Shown here: piece by piece, positions 16,897 to 23,884 of the stretch
How positions within the stretch are numbered: the stretch's first letter is position 1
Layout of the letters: every line of letters starts with the position of its first letter
NCBI GenBank assembly: GCA_013388525.1
Contig: JACAFA010000117.1
Location: 1-32,901 of the forward strand
DNA: 32,901 nucleotides
Reading direction: 5' to 3'
Source of the DNA: Ignavibacteriaceae bacterium
Lineage (GTDB): Bacteria > Bacteroidota > Ignavibacteria > Ignavibacteriales > Ignavibacteriaceae
Notes under the pieces: model-generated
The model's database searches: none
The model's input: the letters and a program-made list of their open reading frames with translations, nothing else
What the model was told of the DNA's origin: nothing
Made by a program: the position numbers and the translations under genes

Positions 16897-17964
16897 TTAA
16901 AGATGATCGTCTAACTTATTCAGCTTGAGGTAATCTATTATGTTTTTAACATCCTGAGCCTTATCTCTTTTACAAATCAGGAGAGCATCATTGCAATTAA
17001 TAACTATTACATTGTCCAAACCAATTACGGCTGTAAATTTATCAGGCGAGTGTATGTAAGAATCCAAAACCATATCGGTATAAATGGTTCCAACTTTAAC
17101 ATTACCATCCTGATCTTTATCGCTAAGTTCATAAACAGCATCCCAGCTTCCAACATCGCTCCAGCTAAATTGACCTTTCACAAGAAATACCTTGTCTGAT
17201 TTTTCCATTATACCATAGTCAATTGAAATACTTTTTAACTGACCATAAACTTCAGAAAGTTTTTCCGGAAAATCAGGATGATCGATATTCTCTTTAATCT
17301 TGAGAAGCCCGTCATAGAGATCGGGCATCAAAAAATTAATTTCATTTAGTATCGTATCTATTTTCCAGATGAACATACCACTGTTCCAGAAGAAATCACC
17401 GCTGTTTATAAAATTAACAGCAGTTGCATAATTTGGTTTCTCAGCAAATGTTAAAACCTTATAAACATTATTACGCTCTGAGTCTTCATCAATTTGAATA
17501 TATCCATATCCTGTCTCTGGTTTGGTTGGTTGAATACCGATTGTAACTAGTGCAGGATATTCTTCAGCAAAATGAGCAGCAGTTCTTAATGTTTCAATGA
17601 AACTTTTGCTGTCTTTTATTATATGATCCGCCGGCATTACAAAAGTAATAGCATCGGGAGAGCGTTTCTGAATGATAACTGATGCAAGACCAATGCAGGC
17701 TGCTGTATTTCTGCCAAATGGTTCAACAATAATATTCTCAGATGGTATTTCGGGAAGTTGTTCCATTATACCGGGTTTCTGTGTTTGATTGGTAACGATA
17801 AGAATATTTTCTTTTGGCACAAGACCATTTATCCTGGAAAAAGTTTCCTGAATCATAGTTTTTTCACCTATAATTCTGAGGAGCTGCTTTGGACTTTTTT
17901 TCTTGCTTCTTGGCCAGAATCTTGCACCAATTCCTCCAGCCATAATAACTGCGTATAAATTCAT
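16897..17964 (-). CDS. manC: Mannose-1-phosphate guanylyltransferase
   Basis: It makes GDP-mannose from mannose 1-phosphate and GTP, a precursor for mannose-, fucose- or rhamnose-type sugars in envelope glycans. The nucleotidyltransferase signature AGGIGARFWPRSKKKSPKQ is at 9-27 (G-x-G-x-R, K-x-P-K-Q). FVMPADHIIKD, TIGIQPTKPETGYGYIQ, TFAEKPN and FFWNSGMFIWK are family motifs in the expected order. At 355 aa it is the single-domain form, without the C-terminal cupin phosphomannose-isomerase domain of the bifunctional enzyme. The spacing is 4 bases from the upstream 278-aa gene and 6 bases to the rpiB-like gene, so one transcript is likely. Confidence 0.93.
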   Translation of the reverse strand: MNLYAVIMAGGIGARFWPRSKKKSPKQLLRIIGEKTMIQETFSRINGLVPKENILIVTNQTQKPGIMEQLPEIPSENIIVEPFGRNTAACIGLASVIIQKRSPDAITFVMPADHIIKDSKSFIETLRTAAHFAEEYPALVTIGIQPTKPETGYGYIQIDEDSERNNVYKVLTFAEKPNYATAVNFINSGDFFWNSGMFIWKIDTILNEINFLMPDLYDGLLKIKENIDHPDFPEKLSEVYGQLKSISIDYGIMEKSDKVFLVKGQFSWSDVGSWDAVYELSDKDQDGNVKVGTIYTDMVLDSYIHSPDKFTAVIGLDNVIVINCNDALLICKRDKAQDVKNIIDYLKLNKLDDHL

Positions 17965-17968
17965 CAGA

Positions 17969-18805
17969 TTATACCTTCTGATTTTGATTGAAATATTTTT
18001 TGCCGAATTCTTCAGCTCTGTTTAAATAACCTGTAATATCAACATCTTTTTTTTTAACAACTGCAGCAATTACTATTAAACAAGCACGAAGTGATTCGAT
18101 TATTTTTTTATCAGGTAATAATTTTCCATTAATGATTTCATCCATTGCATACGCAACAATTTCATGCATTCTGGTTATTAACTGAAAACCATTCCTGTTA
18201 GCAAGCTCAGCATGATCTTTCATCAAGTCATGGCAATCCTTTAATTCTTTACTGGTTACGTTACCGGATGGGATTTTTTTAAGCAACTCATCTACAGATT
18301 TTATAGGGCTCAGGATTTTCTTTTCAAAGTCAACTACTGAGAAAATGTTTTTTTCTTTCTCTTCTGAAACCTTGTTGTAATCTGCCTTTTCTTCCTTATC
18401 CATTATCGCACCAGCAAGGTTACTCCTGTCGACTAATTCAACATCAATTGCAGATGAATCACCATTCATTTTATTAAAAGCATCTTTATAAATCTTTGGA
18501 GTAACATTTTCCAGGAATTGATTTAAATCTCTTATTAAATATCTGCTATGCTCCCTGAACTGCTCTGATATTTTAATAAAATCAACTTTACCCTGCATTA
18601 AAAAATTATAAATCTCACCTAAACGTATAGCAATCTTTGAAAGCTCTGTAGTTTTCTTCATTGAAAGAAGCTCAGAACCAACATCTTTAGAGTTAATAAT
18701 AGTTTCGCGTAATAAACCAACAACTTCAATTTGCTGTGCATTAAGCCGAAGGTTATTAGCAGCAGTAGTTATACTTTGAATGAGATAAACTTTTACTAAA
18801 TCCAT
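17969..18805 (-). CDS. Unrecognised helical protein, 278 aa
   Basis: I do not recognise a family with confidence. The sequence is almost entirely helix-like and soluble. Residues 1-110 form long amphipathic helices (YNFLMQGKVDFIKISEQFREHSRYLIRDLNQFLENV). A polar, Asp/Lys/Glu-rich linker lies at about 112-150 (KEEKADYNKVSEEKEK), and a second helical bundle at about 155-270 includes DCHDLMKDHAELANRN, LITRMHEIVAYAMDEI and LRACLIVIAAVVKKKD. There is no signal peptide or membrane span. The bundle vaguely recalls HPt-type four-helix domains, but no confident phospho-His motif is visible. It leads the manC/rpiB-like operon and is divergent from nuoA, sharing a 205-base intergenic region with it. Confidence 0.75.
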   Translation of the reverse strand: MDLVKVYLIQSITTAANNLRLNAQQIEVVGLLRETIINSKDVGSELLSMKKTTELSKIAIRLGEIYNFLMQGKVDFIKISEQFREHSRYLIRDLNQFLENVTPKIYKDAFNKMNGDSSAIDVELVDRSNLAGAIMDKEEKADYNKVSEEKEKNIFSVVDFEKKILSPIKSVDELLKKIPSGNVTSKELKDCHDLMKDHAELANRNGFQLITRMHEIVAYAMDEIINGKLLPDKKIIESLRACLIVIAAVVKKKDVDITGYLNRAEEFGKKYFNQNQKV

Positions 18806-18855
18806 TGAGACTTTTTAAGTTAGAAATATCTTATTAATTATGATAAGCCTTAAAA

Positions 18856-18863
18856 CAAAAATA
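18856..18863 (-). promoter_or_regulatory. Possible -7 element for the 278-aa gene operon
   Basis: Read on the minus strand this is TATTTTTG, matching the Bacteroidetes -7 consensus TAnnTTTG, about 50 bases upstream of the start at 18805. No TTG lies at the expected 19-21 base distance, so support is weak. Confidence 0.25.
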
Positions 18864-18959
18864 CAGAATTATTCAAAAAGTATCCTTTCTTAGAAATATA
18901 TATTTATTGTTTCTCAGGAACAACTTAAAAGAAAAACGAATCAATAATGAAAACTTTTC

Positions 18960-18990
18960 TTGACATTACAAAGCAGTAGTGTTAATTTTC
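18960..18990 (+). promoter_or_regulatory. Promoter for the nuo operon
   Basis: TTGACA at 18960-18965 is followed after 17 bases by TAATTTTC at 18983-18990. This fits both a classical sigma-70 layout and the Bacteroidetes TTG-(20 nt)-TAnnTTTG layout, with a C in place of the last G. Transcription would start only about 14 bases before the nuoA ATG, which would leave a very short leader without a Shine-Dalgarno. Confidence 0.5.
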
Positions 18991-19010
18991 ATTATCAAAA
19001 TTTAAAAATA

Positions 19011-19445
19011 ATGTTAACAGAATTCGGTAAGATCTTCGTCTTCATTTTAACAGCAGCTTTATTTGTTGTTGTTGCTATTTATGTTGCACGCCTTCTCCGA
19101 CCCAAACGCCCCACTTTTGAAAAACTTACTACTTATGAATGCGGTGAAAACCCTGAAGGTTCTCCGTGGATTAAGTTTAATATACGTTTTTATGTCGTAG
19201 CACTTATCTTTTTAATATTTGATGTTGAAGTCGTTCTGCTTATTCCATGGGCACTTGTTTATAAAGAAATGGGAATAGTTGGCTACTTAATCGGAGCAAT
19301 ATTCCTGATACTTTTGGCTGTTGGTATGGCTTACGAATGGAAGAAAGGCGATCTCGAATGGGCAAGACCCAAAATTAAAGAACCTACCTTAGATATTATT
19401 AAATCAACTGAAATCAATAAAGAAGAACTAAAGACTGCAAGCTAA
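19011..19445 (+). CDS. nuoA: NADH-quinone oxidoreductase subunit A
   Basis: This membrane subunit of complex I has three transmembrane helices, at about 5-28, 62-85 and 90-110. The conserved loop is [23 protein letters not shown], with the Glu and Cys of YECG, followed by [15 protein letters not shown], the usual acidic pair in helix 2. A TTG 51 bases upstream opens the frame, but it lies in the promoter; the ATG at 19011 gives the family start ([12 protein letters not shown]). At 144 aa it is longer than the typical 115-130, because of a hydrophilic C-terminal tail ([18 protein letters not shown]). It is the first gene of the operon. Confidence 0.95.
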   Translation: MLTEFGKIFVFILTAALFVVVAIYVARLLRPKRPTFEKLTTYECGENPEGSPWIKFNIRFYVVALIFLIFDVEVVLLIPWALVYKEMGIVGYLIGAIFLILLAVGMAYEWKKGDLEWARPKIKEPTLDIIKSTEINKEELKTAS

Positions 19446-19447
19446 AT

Positions 19448-19939
19448 ATGGGATTACTAGATCAGGAATTTACGGAAGGTAATATAGTCATAGCTAAGAC
19501 AGAGGATTTATTTAACTGGGCAAGATTGTCATCTCTCTGGCAAGTTGGTTTTGGATTAGCCTGCTGCGCAATTGAAATGATGGCTACTTCTGCTTCACAC
19601 TATGATTTTGACAGATTTGGTGTTATTCCCCGTCCTTCTCCAAGACAATCGGATGTTATTATTATTTCCGGAACGGTAACGCTTAAAATGGCAATTCGTG
19701 TTAAAAGGTTATATGAACAAATGCCCGATCCAAAATATGTTATTTCAATGGGTAGTTGTGCAAATTGTGGAGGTCCGTATTGGGAACATGGTTACCACGT
19801 GTTAAAAGGAGTTGACAGAGTAATTCCAGTTGATGTATACGTTCCTGGCTGCCCGCCAAGACCGGAAGCTTTACTCGAAGGTCTTCTTAAACTTCAGGAA
19901 AAAATCAGAAATGAATCTATCGTTAAAAAGAGTGCATGA
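19448..19939 (+). CDS. nuoB: NADH-quinone oxidoreductase subunit B (N2 cluster)
   Basis: This peripheral-arm subunit carries the terminal [4Fe-4S] cluster N2 that reduces quinone. Its ligands are visible: the tandem C39-C40 ([10 protein letters not shown]), C104 (GSCANCGG) and C135 (VPGCPPRPE). [22 protein letters not shown] is the usual quinone-site stretch. Length 163 aa is normal. It starts 2 bases after the nuoA stop, and its own stop overlaps the nuoC start by 4 bases (ATGA). Confidence 0.97.
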   Translation: MGLLDQEFTEGNIVIAKTEDLFNWARLSSLWQVGFGLACCAIEMMATSASHYDFDRFGVIPRPSPRQSDVIIISGTVTLKMAIRVKRLYEQMPDPKYVISMGSCANCGGPYWEHGYHVLKGVDRVIPVDVYVPGCPPRPEALLEGLLKLQEKIRNESIVKKSA

Positions 19940-20466
19940 AAACTGCTGAAGAAATATTTAATCAACTAAAAGAAAAATTTGGCTCATCTGTTATTGAACT
20001 TAAAAGCGATAAACCGGTTGAACCATTTATTATTGTAAATCCACTTGAAGTTGATAAGATATGTTTGTTCCTGAGAGATGAAAAAGATTTACAGTTTGAT
20101 TCCATCATGAATCTTTCCGGTGTTGATGATGCTAATGGTGTTAAAGAAAAAGATGAGAAAGGACTTGAAACTGTTAAAGGTGGAACACTCAGCGTTTACT
20201 ACCATCTTGAATCAACAAAACTTAGACATAAGATTACTCTTAAAACCTCAACTAACAGAGAAAAACCAGAAGTAGTAACAGTCACTGATGTCTGGAAAGG
20301 TGCTGACTGGCACGAGAGAGAAGCTTATGATATGTTCGGAATAATTTTTTTGAATCATCCGGACTTAAGACGAATTCTGATGCCTTATGATTGGGAGTTT
20401 GGTTTTCCTTTAAGAAAAGATTACAAGAATCCTGAATTTTATCAGGGAATGAAAGTTCCTTACTAA
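19936..20466 (+). CDS. nuoC: NADH-quinone oxidoreductase subunit C
   Basis: This 30-kDa-type peripheral subunit has no cofactor and helps join NuoB and NuoD in the quinone-reducing module. The family signature is intact in the C-terminal half: [17 protein letters not shown], then [14 protein letters not shown] and FPLRKDY. At 176 aa it is a separate NuoC, not fused to NuoD as in Escherichia coli. It overlaps nuoB by 4 bases and is followed by a 35-base spacer before nuoD. Confidence 0.95.
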   Translation: MKTAEEIFNQLKEKFGSSVIELKSDKPVEPFIIVNPLEVDKICLFLRDEKDLQFDSIMNLSGVDDANGVKEKDEKGLETVKGGTLSVYYHLESTKLRHKITLKTSTNREKPEVVTVTDVWKGADWHEREAYDMFGIIFLNHPDLRRILMPYDWEFGFPLRKDYKNPEFYQGMKVPY

Positions 20467-20501
20467 CAACGAAAGTTAATGGCACTTAATAAAGTAATTA
20501 A

Positions 20502-21650
20502 ATGACTCAATACTCAATACCAAATACTAAAGACTCGAAATTAAAGACCGAAGAAATGGTATTGAATATGGGACCGCAGCATCCATCCACGCATGGTGTG
20601 TTGAGGTTGGAGCTTCAACTTGATGGTGAAATTATAACTGATGTTGTTCCTCATATTGGTTACCTGCACAGATGTTTTGAAAAGCATGCAGAAGCAATGA
20701 CTTATCCTCAGGTAATTCCCTACACTGACAGAATGGATTATCTTGCTTCGATGTATAATGAGTTTGGTTATGCTGTAGCGATGGAAAGATTAATGAAAAT
20801 TGAAGTACCTGAACGTGTTGACTACATCAGAGTTATTATGGGTGAACTTCAGAGAATTGCTTCACATTTAGTTGCAATCGGAACATATGGTGCTGATATT
20901 GGAGCCTTCACACCATTTCTGTTTTGTTTCAGAGACAGAGAAAAAATTCTTCATCTTTTTGAAATTACCTGCGGTGCAAGACTTCTTTATAATTATATCT
21001 GGATTGGCGGACTCTCTCACGATCTTCATCCTGATTTTATCAGATTAACGAGAGAGTTCATTAAAGAATTCAGACCTAATGTAAAAGAGTTGAACGATCT
21101 TCTTTCATACAACAGAATTTTTATTGAAAGAACTGCAAATGTTGGTGTACTACCTCTGGAAACAGCTATAAACTATGGTGTCACTGGTCCAAATCTCAGG
21201 GCAAGCGGAATGAAATGGGATTTAAGAAAAGATGATCCGTACTCTGTCTATCATAAGTTCGATTATGATATACCGATTGGAAAGGGTGAAAAAGGAAAAA
21301 CCGGCGATTGCTGGGACAGATACTTTGTCCGTGTAAAAGAAATGGAAGAAAGTCTGAAAATAATAGAGCAAGCAATAGAACAAATTCCTGATGGCGATGT
21401 TACTTCCGCAATTCCTAAAAGGATAAAACCACCTGAAGGACAGATTTATGCAAGAGTTGAAAATCCAAGAGGCGAACTAGGTTACTTTATTATAAGCGAT
21501 GGCTCATTAAATCCTGCAAGAGTTAAAGTTCGTGCACCATCGTTCGTTACGATGCAGGTTTTTCCTGAACTCTGCAAAGGTTTTATGGTTGCAGATGTTG
21601 TTGCAATTCTCGGAAGTATTGATATAGTTTTAGGAGAAATCGACAGATGA
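20502..21650 (+). CDS. nuoD: NADH-quinone oxidoreductase subunit D
   Basis: This 49-kDa subunit forms much of the quinone-binding pocket with NuoB. VLNMGPQHPSTHGVLRLELQ near 22-41 holds the conserved quinone-loop His residues. GYLHRCFEKHAE and QVIPYTDRMDYLASMYNE follow, and the end is the typical GSIDIVLGEIDR. At 382 aa it is full length and its hydrogenase-like cysteines are absent, as expected for complex I. The stop overlaps the nuoH start by 4 bases. In operons of the E. coli type nuoE, nuoF and nuoG follow here; in this operon nuoH comes directly. Confidence 0.97.
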   Translation: MTQYSIPNTKDSKLKTEEMVLNMGPQHPSTHGVLRLELQLDGEIITDVVPHIGYLHRCFEKHAEAMTYPQVIPYTDRMDYLASMYNEFGYAVAMERLMKIEVPERVDYIRVIMGELQRIASHLVAIGTYGADIGAFTPFLFCFRDREKILHLFEITCGARLLYNYIWIGGLSHDLHPDFIRLTREFIKEFRPNVKELNDLLSYNRIFIERTANVGVLPLETAINYGVTGPNLRASGMKWDLRKDDPYSVYHKFDYDIPIGKGEKGKTGDCWDRYFVRVKEMEESLKIIEQAIEQIPDGDVTSAIPKRIKPPEGQIYARVENPRGELGYFIISDGSLNPARVKVRAPSFVTMQVFPELCKGFMVADVVAILGSIDIVLGEIDR

Positions 21651-22720
21651 TGTACGATTGGTTATATAACTTAACCGGCAGTGATATCCTTGCAATGTTT
21701 ATTGTAAGCTTACTGCCTCTGTTTGTCTTCATTCTTCCTTTTGCATTATTTGCTGTTTTGGCTGAACGAAAAGTTTCTGCTCATATGCAGGATCGGCTCG
21801 GACCGATGAGAGTTGGTTATCACGGAATTCTTCAAACGATTGCTGATATAATAAAACTTTTACAAAAGGAAGATTTGGTTCCGCACGCCACTGATAAAGC
21901 TCTATTTAACTTTGCACCTTTGCTTGTGTTCATCGGTAGTTATGCTGCTTTTGCTGCAATTCCTTTCTCAGGATATTTCATCGGATCCAAAATCGAACTC
22001 GGAATTATCTTTATAGTTGGTATTACAGGACTCGTGGTTGCCGGTATATTAATGGCTGGCTGGGCTTCCAATAATAAATATTCACTCCTTGGTGCAATGC
22101 GTTCAGCCGCACAGATTATCAGTTATGAAATTCCGACACTGCTCATCATTTTAACTATAATAATGCTGACTCAGACATTAAGCCTTTATGATTTAAGTGA
22201 AATGCAAACAGCTTATTTCTGGAATTGGTTAATTTTTGGTGGTCCTTTCGTTGGTTTGCAAAAGATTTTATTAATTCCGTTAATGATTCTATCATGCCTT
22301 ATTATTTATACAAGCACACTCGCAGAAGTTAACAGAACACCATTTGATATTCCGGAAGCAGAATCTGAGTTAGTATCCGGTTATCACACAGAATATTCAG
22401 GAATGAAATTCGCAATGTTTTTCTTAGCTGAATATGCAAATATGTTTGCGGTTTCAGCAATTGTTGCGATCTTGTTTTTTGGCGGATATCAGTCACCGTT
22501 TGGATATCTTGGCAACACACTCGGATTGACCTGGTTAATACCGATTGAGCAATTCTTCTGGTTCACTGCAAAAGGATTATTCTTCGTGTTTGTACAAATG
22601 TGGTTAAGATGGACACTACCAAGATTCAGAGTTGATCAGCTTATGGCATTCTGCTGGAAATATTTAATTCCATTTTCTTTTGTAATTCTTTTATTAGTCG
22701 GATTGATTTCATTGATGTAA
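21647..22720 (+). CDS. nuoH: NADH-quinone oxidoreductase subunit H
   Basis: This ND1-type membrane subunit connects the quinone site to the proton pumps and has about eight transmembrane helices. ERKVSAHMQDRLGPMRVG is the conserved amphipathic loop after the first helix. AEVNRTPFDIPEAESELVSG is the acidic E-channel/quinone-tunnel loop, followed by YHTEYSGMKFAMFFLAEY. The C-terminal WLRWTLPRFRVDQLM is also a family hallmark. Length 357 aa is normal. It is coupled to nuoD by a 4-base overlap and separated from nuoI by one base. Confidence 0.97.
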   Translation: MMYDWLYNLTGSDILAMFIVSLLPLFVFILPFALFAVLAERKVSAHMQDRLGPMRVGYHGILQTIADIIKLLQKEDLVPHATDKALFNFAPLLVFIGSYAAFAAIPFSGYFIGSKIELGIIFIVGITGLVVAGILMAGWASNNKYSLLGAMRSAAQIISYEIPTLLIILTIIMLTQTLSLYDLSEMQTAYFWNWLIFGGPFVGLQKILLIPLMILSCLIIYTSTLAEVNRTPFDIPEAESELVSGYHTEYSGMKFAMFFLAEYANMFAVSAIVAILFFGGYQSPFGYLGNTLGLTWLIPIEQFFWFTAKGLFFVFVQMWLRWTLPRFRVDQLMAFCWKYLIPFSFVILLLVGLISLM

Positions 22721-22721
22721 T

Positions 22722-23327
22722 ATGAGAGATTATATTTACAATTTTTGGCAAGGTTTATATACAATACTGGTTGGAATGAAAGTAACATTCAGACATTTAT
22801 TCATTCCTGCAGTTACTATTCAGTATCCATCAGTAAAACCGCAACTGCCGGAACGAGAGCGGAACAGACTTTATGTTAATATGGATGACTGTATTGGCTG
22901 CGATCAATGCTCAAGAGCCTGTCCTGTTTCATGTATCGAAATTGAAACAGTAAAATCAATTCCGGGTGAAGATCTTGGAACAACTTCAAATGGCAAAAAG
23001 AAAGCTTTGTGGGTTACAAAATTCAATATTGACTTTGCAAAATGCTGTTATTGCCAGTTGTGTGTATTCCCCTGCCCGACTGAATGTATTTATATGACTG
23101 ATGTTTATGAATTTTCTGAATTCAAAAGAGAAAATCTTTTATATGATTTTGTAACTCTTCTTCCTGAAGAAAGAGAACAGAAAAAGAAAAACTTTGCTGA
23201 AATGCAGGCAAAGAAAGAAGCTGAGAAAATTGCTGCAGCAAAAAAAGCCGCTGAAGAAAAAGCAGCAGCTCAAGCAAATAAACCAGCTGATCCAAAGCCG
23301 GATAACAAAGAGGAAAATAAACAATGA
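22722..23327 (+). CDS. nuoI: NADH-quinone oxidoreductase subunit I (ferredoxin-like)
   Basis: This peripheral subunit carries clusters N6a and N6b. Two CxxCxxCxxxCP motifs are visible, with C57/C60/C63/C67 (CIGCDQCSRACP) and C108/C111/C114/C118 (CCYCQLCVFPCP). After residue about 150 comes a long Lys/Ala/Glu-rich tail (for example EAEKIAAAKKAAEEKAAAQ) that ends in a Pro/Lys/Asn-rich stretch. The core of the family usually ends near residue 150-165, so the tail of about 45 residues is a lineage feature, probably a charged helix. Its stop overlaps, by 4 bases, the start of an unrelated beta-barrel gene instead of leading to nuoJ. Confidence 0.96.
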   Translation: MRDYIYNFWQGLYTILVGMKVTFRHLFIPAVTIQYPSVKPQLPERERNRLYVNMDDCIGCDQCSRACPVSCIEIETVKSIPGEDLGTTSNGKKKALWVTKFNIDFAKCCYCQLCVFPCPTECIYMTDVYEFSEFKRENLLYDFVTLLPEEREQKKKNFAEMQAKKEAEKIAAAKKAAEEKAAAQANKPADPKPDNKEENKQ

Positions 23328-23866
23328 AAAATTTAATACTATTTATTTTTTTATTCAGCTTGGTTTTTACGAACGGTTATGGTCAGGACTCGACATCTAA
23401 ACGTTTAGCATTTGGATTTTATGGGGGCATACAATTACCTGAGGAGGATAAATTAGATGCTGGACCATGGTTTGGAGTTTTTGTTAGTCTTCCAACGGGC
23501 TTAGGTTGGAGTTTACAGCTTGAATATAATTTCTGGAAAGCTATTGATGACTCAAGAGTACCTGATGAAGATGTATTTGTATCGGAGTTTCCATTGTTAG
23601 TAGCATATAAGTGGGAAATATCAAACATTTATTTAAAGGCTTTAGCAGGGCCTGGCATTGCCTCATCAGGGAGTACGTTATTTGGAGGGGACAGGGATTT
23701 CTTACTTTCATTTGAGACAGCATTGAATGTTGGCTTATCAATTACAAAAGATGCTAATGGATTCATTCAGGTTAGAAAACAGTGGGCAGGTTCATTAAGT
23801 GCTGGTGGAGGTCCATCATATAGTCCTTACTTATTTTGCTTAGGATTTGAATATAGAATAAATTAA
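23324..23866 (+). CDS. Predicted outer-membrane beta-barrel protein inserted in the nuo operon, 180 aa
   Basis: The signal peptide is MKNLILFIFLFSLVFTNGYG, followed by QDSTSKR. The mature chain has strand-like segments: LAFGFYGGIQLPEE, FGVFVSLPTGLGWSLQLEY, FPLLVAYKWEISNIYLKALAGPG, FLLSFETALNVGLSI and a final YLFCLGFEYRIN. It reads as a small barrel or lipocalin-like surface protein. Nothing in it resembles a complex I subunit. It overlaps the nuoI stop by 4 bases and is followed after 18 bases by the secreted 875-aa gene, which has its own AGGAG site. Gly codons here include GGG unusually often compared with the flanking nuo genes, hinting at separate origin. The function is unknown; a partner role for the next gene's product is an inference from order only. 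Confidence 0.75.
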   Translation: MKNLILFIFLFSLVFTNGYGQDSTSKRLAFGFYGGIQLPEEDKLDAGPWFGVFVSLPTGLGWSLQLEYNFWKAIDDSRVPDEDVFVSEFPLLVAYKWEISNIYLKALAGPGIASSGSTLFGGDRDFLLSFETALNVGLSITKDANGFIQVRKQWAGSLSAGGGPSYSPYLFCLGFEYRIN

Positions 23867-23884
23867 CCAATATTAGGAGAAAAC

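Noticed and set aside
18960..19010. Upstream TTG extension of nuoA
   Set aside because: The TTG is part of a TTGACA promoter element, and the extra 17 residues do not match the NuoA family.
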